A DNA stretch of 64,000 nucleotides from Flavobacterium sp. SH_e (GTDB lineage: Bacteria > Bacteroidota > Bacteroidia > Flavobacteriales > Flavobacteriaceae). The stretch is taken from positions 496,001 to 560,000 of the forward strand of contig NZ_JAOVZN010000005.1 of NCBI RefSeq assembly GCF_025717045.1, read 5' to 3'. Shown piece by piece: positions 8,620 through 18,900 of this stretch. Numbering within the stretch: position 1 is the first letter of the stretch; the number at the start of each line of letters is the position of its first letter. Position numbers and translations under genes: made by a program. Under the pieces are notes generated by a model. The model was not told the DNA's origin, ran no database searches, and worked only from the letters and a program-made list of their open reading frames with translations.

Positions 8620-9642
8620 TTATTTCCCGAATTTCTTCACCAAACTGTCGTATTCTTTTTTAGAGATTGTAATCATGCAGCCGTGGCGTACTTTTTCTGG
8701 GAGACTGTATTTGTCCCAATCTGAGAAAAAAGTGTAGCCTGAGGCTTGAAACCAAGGTCCGTTTAGGTTATCTGCAATCGATAATCCGTAGGAAACACCT
8801 GGATATTGTTCGTAATACATGTACCATATTTTGTCATCTGGAGAAGGAATCAGCATTGGCGCTTCTCTAAAGTTTGGACTGATAGATTGCTGGGGCAAAG
8901 AATAAGGTCCTAAAAGGGATTTTGATTTGGCAATTCGGATGGTTTTTCCAGTTGTCCAATACAAAGTCGGGTAAGTTTCGTCTTTAATCACGGCGTAATA
9001 GGAATCGCCGACTTTACGAATAAAAACATCAATTGTTCCCATATCCCAATCGAATAAACGTTTTGGAGTTCCTTCGAAAGTTTTTAAATCTTTAGACAAA
9101 ACATATAAAGTTCGCTGACTTGCCCAATAGCGTTCACCATCTTCTTTTGTTCCTTCTAAATGAGGCGTATGCCAAGTCATGATAAATTTTTGAGAGTCTT
9201 TATCATAATATAGTTTTGGAGCTCCAATTCGCTGCAAAGCGTTTGAATAATCGGGCGTGCTTTTTAAATCGGGTGTATAATCAGAATGTTTTTTCCAAGT
9301 AATCAAATCATCCGAAACCCAGATATTGATAGCTTTTGCATCATCTCCAGTATTTCCTGCGATATAATATTTTCCGTCTGGTCCTTTGCAGATATCTGGA
9401 TGCCCTTTGTAATCTTCAAAAACGCGTTTTCCGTTGTTTAGGTTTTCCCAATGAAGTCCATCCAAACTTACAGAATAATATAATCTGCCATAATCGTTAT
9501 GCGTCATGTGAGCAAAAAGATAGGCTTCGTTTTTCGGTTTTTCATTTCCCCTCACTTGTCCCGGCGGATCTGGCTGTTGTGCTTTCGCTGAAAAGCCAAC
9601 TAGAATTGTTGCCAGAAAAAATAAGTCTTTTAATGTTTTCAT
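8620..9642 (-). CDS. GH43-like propeller glycosidase
   Basis: About 340 residues, exported (leader ends FSAKAQQ). The start at 9642 (MKTLKDLFF) is preferred over the ATG at 9666 because it gives a clean signal peptide. The candidate triad is Asp in GHPDICKGPDG, Asp in GTIDVFIRKVGD and Glu in REAPMLIPSPDD, and the blade repeats LYYSVSLDGLHWENL and YYAVIKDE support a five-bladed propeller. Related Bacteroidota proteins are usually annotated as GH43 or arabinosidase in arabinogalactan- or pectin-type loci. It could also belong to a neighbouring clan GH-F/GH-J propeller family. It lies in the PUL between the GH5-like and GH2 genes. Confidence 0.75.
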   Translation of the reverse strand: MKTLKDLFFLATILVGFSAKAQQPDPPGQVRGNEKPKNEAYLFAHMTHNDYGRLYYSVSLDGLHWENLNNGKRVFEDYKGHPDICKGPDGKYYIAGNTGDDAKAINIWVSDDLITWKKHSDYTPDLKSTPDYSNALQRIGAPKLYYDKDSQKFIMTWHTPHLEGTKEDGERYWASQRTLYVLSKDLKTFEGTPKRLFDWDMGTIDVFIRKVGDSYYAVIKDETYPTLYWTTGKTIRIAKSKSLLGPYSLPQQSISPNFREAPMLIPSPDDKIWYMYYEQYPGVSYGLSIADNLNGPWFQASGYTFFSDWDKYSLPEKVRHGCMITISKKEYDSLVKKFGK

Positions 9643-9669
9643 AAGCTCTATTTTTAAATGTGCCAATTA

Positions 9670-9736
9670 GTCAATTTGATAATTATAAAATTCTTGAAAT
9701 GTGTTAATTGACTAATTTTCTAATTATCAAATTGAC
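9670..9736. repeat. Inverted repeat/hairpin between GH5-like and GH43-like genes
   Basis: 16-bp arms GTCAATTTGATAATTA (9670-9685) and its exact complement (9721-9736) flank 35 bases that themselves contain TTAATTGACTAATT. It is related in wording to the hairpin at 19887-19939. It ends 8 bases from the stop codon of the GH5-like gene, so it may end or attenuate the SusC-SusD-GH5 transcript, or protect its 3' end. Confidence 0.8.
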
Positions 9737-9743
9737 ACATTAT

Positions 9744-10919
9744 CTATTTTTTTTTATTCACCTCAGCAGTCATTTTCTTAATCAAATCGGTTTCAGCTTT
9801 GATATATGGCGTTCCGTCTGTGTGCAATACTTCATGAAACCATACTTTTGGTTCTGCTGTATACGTTTTAGTCCAACTGTCCCAAGCGTATTTCGTTTGT
9901 GTTTTTCCGTCAACAAATCCCCAGTTGATCATACCAACATTATATTTTCTTGCAATTGGCAGGAATCCTTCAAAAGTGCTTCCGTTTGGTCTTGCCATAT
10001 ATTCTGTACACAATAATGGTTTTCCGTAACGCTGTAATTGTTTGATTACTTTTTCAAAATCTTGCGGTGTATTGTAATTATGGAAAGAAACAATATCAGA
10101 TTGCTCGATCTGCATTTTATGCATTGGTTTCATTTTAGCTTCGTCGCTCCAATCTCCAACCCAAACTCCAGAAGTTAACGGCTGAGATGGATTGCTTGAT
10201 CTTGCCCAAACAAAAATGTCTTTTAAAAGAGGCAGAACCAAATCGGCTTTGTTTTTAATTTCTACTTTTTCATAAGACGGTCCAGTCATATTATCTGGTT
10301 CGTTCCAAACATCCCAACCCAAAATACGGCTGTCATCTTTGAACTTCCCAACTGTTTCTTTTACATATTTCTCTAAACGAGGATATTGCACTTTATCCTG
10401 TAATGCTTTTTGCCCTGGAGCCTGCACCCATCCTGAATTGTGCGTATGCGGTTTTGGCGCGCGCTGTTTTCCTAAAGCTGGAAACGGATCCCAACAAGAA
10501 TCGAATAAAACAAAAAGTGTTTTGATGTGATGTTTATCTGCAATTTCAAGAAACTGATCCATTCTTTTATAAAGTCCTTCTGCGTCTTGCTGATGCAATA
10601 AATCGTGCAGATACACTCGCATTACATTCATGCCTAAATTTTCTGCCCAGCCCAATTCCTGATCAATTCTTTTTGGGTCAAAAGTATCTTCCTGCCACAT
10701 CTCTAACTGATTTATAGCTGTGCTAGGAGAATAATTTGCTCCAACTAACCAAGGTTGCGCTGCGTACCATTTATTGGCCTGATCTTTTGTCCAGATTTCT
10801 CTTTTTTCTACTGAAGTGGTTTCTCTTTTCTTTTCTTCAGGATTACTTTTTTTGTTGTTGCAGCTAAGCAATACTAGTCCTGCTAACATAAATGTCAGAC
10901 ACAATTTTACTTTCTTCAT
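9744..10919 (-). CDS. GH5-like (clan A) glycoside hydrolase lipoprotein
   Basis: A 391-residue protein with a lipoprotein signal (LAGLVLLSCNNKK). The clan GH-A acid/base is visible in LGWDVWNEPDNMTG and the nucleophile Glu in PLLCTEYMARPNGS. VMRVYLHDLL and TLFVLFDSCWDPF mark the early barrel strands, and GMINWGFVDGKTQTKYAWDSW the last. Relatives are often labelled 1,4-beta-xylanase or cellulase-family, but the specificity of this group is not obvious from sequence. It is the first enzyme gene after SusC/SusD, the position often held by a surface endo-acting enzyme, so an endo-beta-glycanase role is a reasonable inference. Confidence 0.8.
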   Translation of the reverse strand: MKKVKLCLTFMLAGLVLLSCNNKKSNPEEKKRETTSVEKREIWTKDQANKWYAAQPWLVGANYSPSTAINQLEMWQEDTFDPKRIDQELGWAENLGMNVMRVYLHDLLHQQDAEGLYKRMDQFLEIADKHHIKTLFVLFDSCWDPFPALGKQRAPKPHTHNSGWVQAPGQKALQDKVQYPRLEKYVKETVGKFKDDSRILGWDVWNEPDNMTGPSYEKVEIKNKADLVLPLLKDIFVWARSSNPSQPLTSGVWVGDWSDEAKMKPMHKMQIEQSDIVSFHNYNTPQDFEKVIKQLQRYGKPLLCTEYMARPNGSTFEGFLPIARKYNVGMINWGFVDGKTQTKYAWDSWTKTYTAEPKVWFHEVLHTDGTPYIKAETDLIKKMTAEVNKKK

Positions 10920-11004
10920 TCTAAATGTTATTTATTTTGAACAATAGTTCTTTATGATAAGGGAATCAGAATTTGTATTTCTGATTCCCTCAAAAAATTT
11001 AGTT

Positions 11005-12528
11005 TTAATACCCAGAGTTCTGCTCTAGGTTCGGATTATTATCCACATCTGATTGTGGAATTGGCAATCTGTGATTTTTTCCAACTGTGAAGTTTTTGAA
11101 ATCAGGATCACGAACTGCAATCTTATCAACAGAAGCCTGAGTATCTAAATCTCCCCAACGTTTTAAATCTTCCCAACGAACACTCTCGCCAGCTAATTCT
11201 AAAACCCTTTCCATTTTTAGACGCTCTAAGAATTTATCATGATCGTTACCAATTTCTGGATGCGCTGTTGCCAATGTATTCATGTTTGCACGAGCTCTTA
11301 CTAAATCAACATATTGATATGCCTCAGCAGTACTTCCCAATTCGTTAAGAACTTCCGCGTAGCGCAATAAAATATCAGCATAACGAACCAATCTGTAGTT
11401 TACTTGGCTGTAATAATCTTCATTATTTCTGTAATAATCACGGCTTCCTTTTCTAAACCAAGCTTCATTATTATTCCATTCCCAATCTTTTCCGTATGTT
11501 TTATCTCCAAAATCAGCTAATAATTGAGGATAATATAAAGTCCATCTTAATCTTTCGTCCAGCTTTCCGTCTTTGGTATTTTCTTGTTTAAAAGCATCTA
11601 CCAACCAAATACGAGCCTGACCATCTGACCATCCAATTCCTCTTGGTGCAAAAAATTGAGAACGGTTGCTAGAAACAGCAGCATTTTGATCTTCACCAGT
11701 ACCTCCTTTTCTCTGATCTCCAAATTGAATTTCAAAGACAGATTCGCTGTTATTTTCATTTATATCCGTAAAGTTGTCACGGTAATTTGAAACTAAACTG
11801 TATTTAGCACCTGCACCAGAAATTAAATATTCTAAAGCGCCTTTTGCTTCAGTCCATTTGTGCTGTTGCATATACACTTTTGCTAGAAAAGCTTTTACAG
11901 CACCTTTATCAGGTCTACCTGTTTGATCATCTGCCCAATCAATTGGCAAATCTTCATAAGCTTCATTCAAATCTTTTTCTATTTGAGTCCACACTTCGGC
12001 TAGTTTTCTTTGTTGTGGCAAATCTGATGGCAACGATGGCTCTAAAACCAATGGAATATCTTCCCAAAGAATTGCAGCATAGTAATAGTGTAATGCTCTA
12101 AAAAATTTAGCTTGTGCTAAAATTTTCTTTTTATCGTCTTCATTTTGAAAAGTAATATTTGGAACATTTGCCAAAACCTGATTACATCTAAAAACTGCTT
12201 TGTAGGTATCTCTCCAAGTCACCGCATTTCCTTCCCAGAAATTATAATTGATATAATTGAATCTTGTCCAATCTGCTAATTCTGTCCAAGGACTAACACT
12301 ATAACCTTCATCTGAAGTTAAATCTAAACGAAAATACATCCATCTTGCCCATAAACCATCTTTATAAAACATGGCATAAATAGAGTTAACACCAGCTTGT
12401 GCATCGCTCTCAGTTTTCCAATATTGACTTACTTGTATTTCATTAGGGCTGTCGAAATCAAGTTCTTTTTCACATGCAGTAAAAAAGAGACCTAGAGAAA
12501 CTACGGCTATTATTGCTATTTTTTTCAT
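11005..12528 (-). CDS. SusD/RagB family glycan-binding lipoprotein
   Basis: A 507-residue outer-membrane lipoprotein with the signal and lipobox GLFFTACEKEL. N-terminal SusD features include the PNEIQVSQYWKTESDAQAGV segment read as TPR-like helices, FRALHYYYAAILWEDIPLV, and the C-terminal RagB/SusD region VRYADILLRYAEVLNE, MERVLELAGESVRWEDLKRWG and RLPIPQSDVDNNPNLEQNSGY. It caps the SusC barrel and binds oligosaccharide at the cell surface. It lies 18 bases after susC, clearly co-transcribed, and its enzyme neighbours suggest an arabinose-containing ligand. Confidence 0.95.
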   Translation of the reverse strand: MKKIAIIAVVSLGLFFTACEKELDFDSPNEIQVSQYWKTESDAQAGVNSIYAMFYKDGLWARWMYFRLDLTSDEGYSVSPWTELADWTRFNYINYNFWEGNAVTWRDTYKAVFRCNQVLANVPNITFQNEDDKKKILAQAKFFRALHYYYAAILWEDIPLVLEPSLPSDLPQQRKLAEVWTQIEKDLNEAYEDLPIDWADDQTGRPDKGAVKAFLAKVYMQQHKWTEAKGALEYLISGAGAKYSLVSNYRDNFTDINENNSESVFEIQFGDQRKGGTGEDQNAAVSSNRSQFFAPRGIGWSDGQARIWLVDAFKQENTKDGKLDERLRWTLYYPQLLADFGDKTYGKDWEWNNNEAWFRKGSRDYYRNNEDYYSQVNYRLVRYADILLRYAEVLNELGSTAEAYQYVDLVRARANMNTLATAHPEIGNDHDKFLERLKMERVLELAGESVRWEDLKRWGDLDTQASVDKIAVRDPDFKNFTVGKNHRLPIPQSDVDNNPNLEQNSGY

Positions 12529-12546
12529 TATGCTATTTTTTTAAAA

Positions 12547-15500
12547 TTAAAAGCTAAACTCAACACCAAATGAATACGTCTGTAAATTTGGGAAAGCTCC
12601 ATTGTCAACACCTCTTTCAAAAATATTTCCATTACTAAACTCAGGATCCAAACCTTTATATTTTGTAATTGTAATAACATTTTGCGCTGACAATGTCAAT
12701 CTCGCTCTTGTAATACCAGATTTATCTAAAACACTTTGTGGGATATTGTATCCAAATCCAATGTATTTAAGACGGATAAAATCTCCGTTTTCTAAGAATC
12801 TGTCGCTATCTCCTCTTGAGTTTAATGTTGAACCTTTTGTAATTCTAGGAAAATCAGTATTTGGGTTTTCAGGAGTCCAAGGCTGAATTCCTTTTCTGTA
12901 GTTACTATTGTCATCAAAACGGTCTACAACACTTCTAAATCCGTCATAAACAGTAGCTCCGTGAGAAGCAATCCAGTTCATAGAAAAATCAAAACCTTTA
13001 TATTCTGCTCCAGCATTTAATCCCATTTCAAATTCTGGCCAGGGACTGCCAACAACTGCTTTGTCTTCGTTAGTAATTTGTCCGTCTCCATTATTATCTT
13101 TAAAACGAATATCACCAGGAACGGCATTTGGCATAATTACTTTTCCGTCAGCATTTTTATAATTGTCAATTTCCTGTTGGTTTTGGAATAATCCATCAGT
13201 TTCCAAAACATACCACATTCCTACTGGCATACCAGCTCTTGTAACCGTATTTCCAGAGTAGTTTTCGTTTTGTCCGTTACCTAATGAAACCAGTTTATTA
13301 TTTACTTTTGTGAAATTTACAGAAGCATTGAAAGACAATTCATTGATTTTTTTGCTGTAAGCCAATTCCAATTCAAAACCTTTGTTTTCAACCGTTGCTG
13401 CATTAGAAATTGGATTTCCTCCGTCGTTTCCTGTAGTTAATAAAATTGGAAACCCAAATAATACATCTTCTGTACGAGCAATAAAATAATCTGCCGTAAA
13501 ACGTAAATCATTATTTAAAACACCAAGATCTAATCCAACGTTGGTTTGTTTCAATTTTTCCCAACGCAATTCAGGATTTGCTAATTTAACCTGAGTTGCT
13601 GAATTGTATGTGTTTTGTCCATTACCTAAAACGATCAGTCCGTTTGTATTGATGAAGCTTTTGTATTCGTAATTTCCAATATTTCCTGAACCTAGTTCTC
13701 CATAACTTCCTCTTAATTTTAAATCTTTAATAAATTCTGATTTAAAGAAAGACTCATTGCTAATTCTCCATCCTGCAGAAACAGAAGGGAAATTTGACCA
13801 TTTGTTTTCATCACTAAATCTTGATGATCCGTCACGTCTGATAACAGCATTAAATAAATAGCGATTATCGTAGTTGTATTCTAATCTTCCTAAATATGAT
13901 GCTAAAGCAGCTTCAGATATACTTCCTCCCACTACAGGATCAGTTCCTAAATCTAAAACCTCAAAATATTGCCCTGTTGCTGAATTTATTGGAAGGTTTC
14001 TTTTTTGACCATAAATAATATCATATTTATCTTTTTGGTAAGTCTGTCCAACTAAAACAGTTACATCATGTTTGCCAAATTCTTTTTTGAAGGTCAATGT
14101 GTTTTCAAACAGCATTGTTTCTGATCTTGCTTTATTCTGATCTGTCAAAGCTGGATCTTGCGGCTGATTTAATGTCCAGCTTCCCACCTTTCTCAAAAAT
14201 TTATAAGAGTCAAAACTAGTTTCATAACCAAAATTGAAACGGTATTTCAGCCAAGGAGCAAATTTTAATTCTGACCAGATATTTCCTCTGATTCTAAAAT
14301 TTTGATTAATAACATTTGCAAAATCAGCAATTGCTAAAGGGTTCGTACCAAAAGTATCTGCAACACCTTGCTTTCCGTATCCATATCCTCCCCAATTAGT
14401 TGGGTCATAAAGCGGAATTGTTGGTGTCATTCTGTACACATCAATAATTGGATTTCCAGACATTTCATCTGTTTTTGAATTACTGATTGCTAAATTTTCT
14501 CCAATACTGAAAATTCCTTTTGTTCCGCTAGAGTTTACACGGAATGAAATTCTATCAAAATCAGTTCCTATAACAGTTCCTTCATTTCCAAAATAATTTC
14601 CAGACATAAAAAATGTTGAGTTTTCATTTCCTCCAGAAAAACTAGCATTATAATCTTGCATCATTCCGGTTTGGAAAGTTGCATCTTGCCAGTCTGTATT
14701 TACCGCCATGTTAAGATTTTGCCTTGGCAATCCAGCATTATCATAAGCCATGTTGTTGTATTTTGCAAACTCATCAGTTTCCATTAAATCATAACGTGGC
14801 ATAGTTGTAAAACTGGTTTTTGCAGAAACTTCAACCTGTAGCGGACCTTTTTTACCTTTTTTAGTCGTAATAATGATCACCCCATTTGCAGCACGAGAAC
14901 CATAGATTGCAGCTGCCGATGCATCTTTTAAAACCTGAATGCTTTCAATATCATTAGGGTTAAAATCTCTGTTTGCAGAAGTTACTAAACCATCAATTAC
15001 ATATAATGGATTAGAACTTTGAAGATTTTTTAATCCACGGATTTCTACACTTGCTTCTTGTCCTGGGCGTCCTCCACCGCGAACTTTAACTCCCGTAACT
15101 AAACCTTGTAATCCGTCAGCAACTGTAGTGATTTGTCGTTTCTGGATTTCTTCTGGTTTTACTAAAGCAACTGCTCCCGTAAGGTCTTTTTTCTGTTGTG
15201 ATCCGTAACCTACTACAACTATTTCATCGAGCTTCATTGCATCTTCTTCCAAAGCAACGCTTATAGAAGTTCGGTTATTGACTGCAATTTCTGTTGTTTT
15301 ATAGCCTTGCGAACTAAAAACTAATGTTTGGTTTCCGCCGACAGCAATTTTATAACTCCCGTCAAAATCGGTCACGGCTCCATTTTGGGTTCCTTTTATT
15401 AGAACATTCGCAAAAGGAATCGATTCTCCATTTGCGGCTGTAACTTTTCCCGTCACAGTAATCTGTTGGGCAAAAGTGGACTGCAGTAATAAACTAAAGA

Positions 15501-15564
15501 AAACCAAGAGGTAATATCTCTTTGTTAAAAAGTGAGTGAACGTTGTTTTCATTGATTTTTGCAT
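12547..15564 (-). CDS. SusC/RagA family TonB-linked outer membrane transporter
   Basis: A 1005-residue TonB-dependent importer. Its leader ends QSTFAQQ (starts at 15564 or 15552 are both possible and differ by four residues). A CarboxypepD_reg-like domain follows (about 35-115, with VTGKVTAANGESIPFANV). The plug begins near LDEIVVVGYGSQQKKDLTGA and contains YVIDGLV and YGSRAANGVIIITTKKGKKG. A 22-strand barrel ends in YSFGVEFSF. There is no STN domain, so it is not a sigma-transducing type, consistent with control by the divergent HTCS. It forms the import pore with the SusD at 11005-12528 for oligosaccharides. Confidence 0.96.
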   Translation of the reverse strand: MQKSMKTTFTHFLTKRYYLLVFFSLLLQSTFAQQITVTGKVTAANGESIPFANVLIKGTQNGAVTDFDGSYKIAVGGNQTLVFSSQGYKTTEIAVNNRTSISVALEEDAMKLDEIVVVGYGSQQKKDLTGAVALVKPEEIQKRQITTVADGLQGLVTGVKVRGGGRPGQEASVEIRGLKNLQSSNPLYVIDGLVTSANRDFNPNDIESIQVLKDASAAAIYGSRAANGVIIITTKKGKKGPLQVEVSAKTSFTTMPRYDLMETDEFAKYNNMAYDNAGLPRQNLNMAVNTDWQDATFQTGMMQDYNASFSGGNENSTFFMSGNYFGNEGTVIGTDFDRISFRVNSSGTKGIFSIGENLAISNSKTDEMSGNPIIDVYRMTPTIPLYDPTNWGGYGYGKQGVADTFGTNPLAIADFANVINQNFRIRGNIWSELKFAPWLKYRFNFGYETSFDSYKFLRKVGSWTLNQPQDPALTDQNKARSETMLFENTLTFKKEFGKHDVTVLVGQTYQKDKYDIIYGQKRNLPINSATGQYFEVLDLGTDPVVGGSISEAALASYLGRLEYNYDNRYLFNAVIRRDGSSRFSDENKWSNFPSVSAGWRISNESFFKSEFIKDLKLRGSYGELGSGNIGNYEYKSFINTNGLIVLGNGQNTYNSATQVKLANPELRWEKLKQTNVGLDLGVLNNDLRFTADYFIARTEDVLFGFPILLTTGNDGGNPISNAATVENKGFELELAYSKKINELSFNASVNFTKVNNKLVSLGNGQNENYSGNTVTRAGMPVGMWYVLETDGLFQNQQEIDNYKNADGKVIMPNAVPGDIRFKDNNGDGQITNEDKAVVGSPWPEFEMGLNAGAEYKGFDFSMNWIASHGATVYDGFRSVVDRFDDNSNYRKGIQPWTPENPNTDFPRITKGSTLNSRGDSDRFLENGDFIRLKYIGFGYNIPQSVLDKSGITRARLTLSAQNVITITKYKGLDPEFSNGNIFERGVDNGAFPNLQTYSFGVEFSF

Positions 15565-15946
15565 TTTAGATAGTTTTATTTCTTTTTGTGGTTTGGTTTA
15601 ATGAAATATTGAATTGTTTAATCGTCCGGAATGCGAACAAAAAAAGAATTAATATTATCTGGTAATAATAAATTGTTCATTTTGTTTCAAAATTATTAAT
15701 GGTTTAGTTTTTCAAACTTAATTTTATTGATAGCGTATTTTTAGACTTAAAAAATTATCAATATCATTTATTTGATTTTTCAAAGTAGGCACTTTTTATT
15801 CAAAATAAAATGCTTCATTTGTGTCAATATCTATCTCAAATGATTCAAATTGTATTAAAAACAGCCCATTTTCATTCAGCTGCAACATTTTGTAGAATAT
15901 TGAGACGATTTGCAGAAAATTAGATTTTAGCTTAAAAAACACCACT
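15565..15946. other. Divergent control region between susC and the HTCS gene
   Basis: 382 AT-rich bases between the PUL structural genes and their regulator. A -33/-7 promoter candidate toward susC is listed separately. An isolated minus-strand -7-like word TAAGTTTG also occurs at 15713-15720. I did not identify a direct repeat that I could defend as the AraC-type HTCS operator. Confidence 0.6.
15688..15716 (-). promoter_or_regulatory. Candidate Bacteroidetes-type promoter for susC
   Basis: On the minus strand, TTTG (15716-15713) and TAATTTTG (15695-15688) are 17 bases apart, fitting the -33 TTTG / -7 TAnnTTTG consensus. Transcription would begin near 15681, giving a leader of about 115 bases before the susC start. 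The DNA is AT-rich, so chance matches are possible. Confidence 0.45.
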
Positions 15947-18900
15947 ATGCGTAAATTCTTTCTTTTTTTATGTTTCAGCATTTTTTCGATAAATTTTTCG
16001 AATGCGCAAGAGTATTATTTTAAACATTTTCAGGTTGAAGAAGGACTTTCAAACAATACGGTTTTGACGTCAATACAAGATAATGACGGTTTTATGTGGT
16101 TTGGAACCAAAGATGGCTTAAACCGTTTTGATGGTTATCGTTTTAAAACCTATAGAAGCAGCGGAGATCCTATTCATAGTTTAGGAAGCAATTATATTCA
16201 GTCACTTCATGAACATAATGGCACTATTTGGGTTGGAACCGATAAAGGTTTGTATCATTATGACAAAAAACAAGATCGTTTTACCATTTTGAATGAGGCC
16301 ATAAATGATCGTATAAATGACATCAATCACGACCAAAAAGGCAACATTTGGTTTGTTTCTGGCAACATTTTGTATAAGTATGCACCAAAAAAGCAGCAAA
16401 CAACCACTTTTAATCCGAACAAATATTTCATTACGACTTCGATTACGAAAGATTATAAGGGCGAAATCTGGGCTTCTTCTTTAAATAAAATCTATCATTA
16501 TTCTGAAGAAAACCTTTCTTTTGAAAATATTCCGCTTAATCCACCAGCGAATAAAACTAATTTTAGAATTACGGTTATTTATGCCGTCGATCAGGAAAAT
16601 ATAGTAATTGGAACACAAGACAACGGCGTACTCCTATATAATAGAAAAGACAAAACGACAAGCGAACTGAAATTTAGCATTAAAGAACCTGTTTTTGTGC
16701 GCCAGTTCAGAAAAAGAGGAAATGATGAACTCTGGATTGCGAGCGAATCTGGTGTTTATGTTTACAATCTAAAAAACAAAACCGCTGTAAATCTTAAAAA
16801 AAATTACAACGATCCATATGCGATTTCAGACAATGCGTCCTACTCTATTACTATTGATAAAGAAAACGGAATTTGGATCGGAACTTATTTTGGCGGTGTC
16901 AATTATCATCAAAAACAATATACACAGTTTAAAAAGTATTTTCCACAGAACAATCAAAACTCCATTAGCGGAAGCGCAGTAAGAGAAATTCATAAAGACG
17001 ATCACGGCGATTTATGGATTGGAACTGAAGATGCGGGCGTAAATCGTTTTGATCCGAAAACGCAAAAATTTACTTCTTATAATGTTTCTTATTATAATAT
17101 TCACGCTTTAATGCCAAGAAAAGACAAAATCTGGGTTGGAACTTTTGAGCATGGTTTGGATGTTTTGGACCGAAATTCGGGTGAAATTCTTAAACATTAC
17201 AGCGCAAATGATGGCAAAAGCGGACTGCATAGCAACTTTATTTTTTCTTTTTATGAAATGAAAAATGAAGATCTAATTGTAGTTACTACATCTGGGCTTT
17301 ATCGTTATAACGAACAAGCAGATAATTTTGAAATTCTGAAATTCTTTCCAGAAACGTATCATTATACGAATATGAAAGAAGACAGCGACGGGAATCTCTG
17401 GGCAGGAAGTTATCGCGATGGATTGTTGTTTTATAATCCGAAAACAAAGAAAAAAGAGGTTTTTACGTATGATTATAAAAATCCAAAAGGAATTAGCAAT
17501 AATACCATTAATGCCATTTTTGAAGATGCTGCTGAAAACTTATGGATTGCAACAGAAAATGGTTTAAATCTGGTAAACAGAAAAAATCACACTTTCACCA
17601 AATTCACGACCAAAAACGGAATGCCAAGCAATGTTTTCTATTCTATTTTAGAAGATGATTCTAAAAATCTTTGGCTAACAACTTCTAAAGGTTTGGTGAA
17701 ATTTGGTCCAGATCATAAAACGATCAAAATTTTTACCACAGCAAACGGATTGCTGAGCGATCAGTTCAATTACAATTCGGCTTTTAAAGATGCAAACGGC
17801 GATATGTATTTTGGAAACTTAAACGGGATGATCAGTTTTAATCCGAAGCATTTCAGTAAAAACAAATACACGCCTTTTATTTACATTACCAATCTTCAGA
17901 TCAATAATAAGGATATAGAAGTAAATAGTCCCGACTCGCCTATTTCGCAATCTATTTCTTTTCTTGACGAATTAGAATTAAACAACAGCCAATCTTCTTT
18001 CAATCTCGAATTTGCGTCTTTAAATTACACCGCACCAGAATTAACTGAATATTGGTTTCAATTGGAAAATGTAAACAATGATTGGGTTTATTTGGGAAGA
18101 AACAACAAAGTTTTCTTTACCGAATTAGCGCCTGGCGATTATGTTTTTAAAGTAAAATCCTTGAATAGTTTTGGCGTTTGGAGCAAAGAAGTAAAACTCA
18201 AAATTCGAATTCTTCCGCCATTTTATGCGAGCATATATGCTTATTTATTGTATTTCTTATTAATCTGTGCTGGCTTTTATTATATCATTCGTTATTCTCA
18301 AAATTTGACTCAAATCAAGAATAACCGTAAAATAAAGCATCTAAACGATGAAAAAGAAAAAGAAATCTATCAGGCAAAAATTGATTTCTTTACGAATGTA
18401 GCGCACGAAATCAGAACGCCTTTGACTTTAATTAAAGGTCCGTTGGAAAAGCTTTTAGGAATGAAATACGAATCGGAAGAAGTGCCGCAGCATCTTTCGA
18501 TTATGAAGAAAAACACTTCTCGTTTATTGAAATTGGTAAATGAATTGCTTGATTTTAGAAAATCGGAAATTGGCGGTTTAAAATTGACTTTCGTCGAAGC
18601 GAATATTTCTTCGATGGTTCGAAATTTCCATTTAAGATTCAGTCAGTTAATTGAAGAACGCGAACTTGAATTTGATTTGGAATTGGGAGAAAAAGACATT
18701 CATGCTTTTGTGGACAAAGAAGCTTTCAAAAAGATTCTCAGCAATTTGATCAATAACGCGATTAAATATTCAAACAAAAAAGCTTCTATTTCTTTATTTA
18801 GAGATGAAAAGAAATTGACTTTGATTGTAAAAAATGACGGCAATGTGATTCCAATTCATTTAAAAGACAAGATTTTTGAGCCATTTTTTAGAGTTGACGA

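Noticed and set aside
2691..15564. A xylan-specific locus
   Set aside because: No GH10, GH11, GH115 or GH67 signature was seen; the GH5-like protein often carries a xylanase label in databases, but that alone is not enough.
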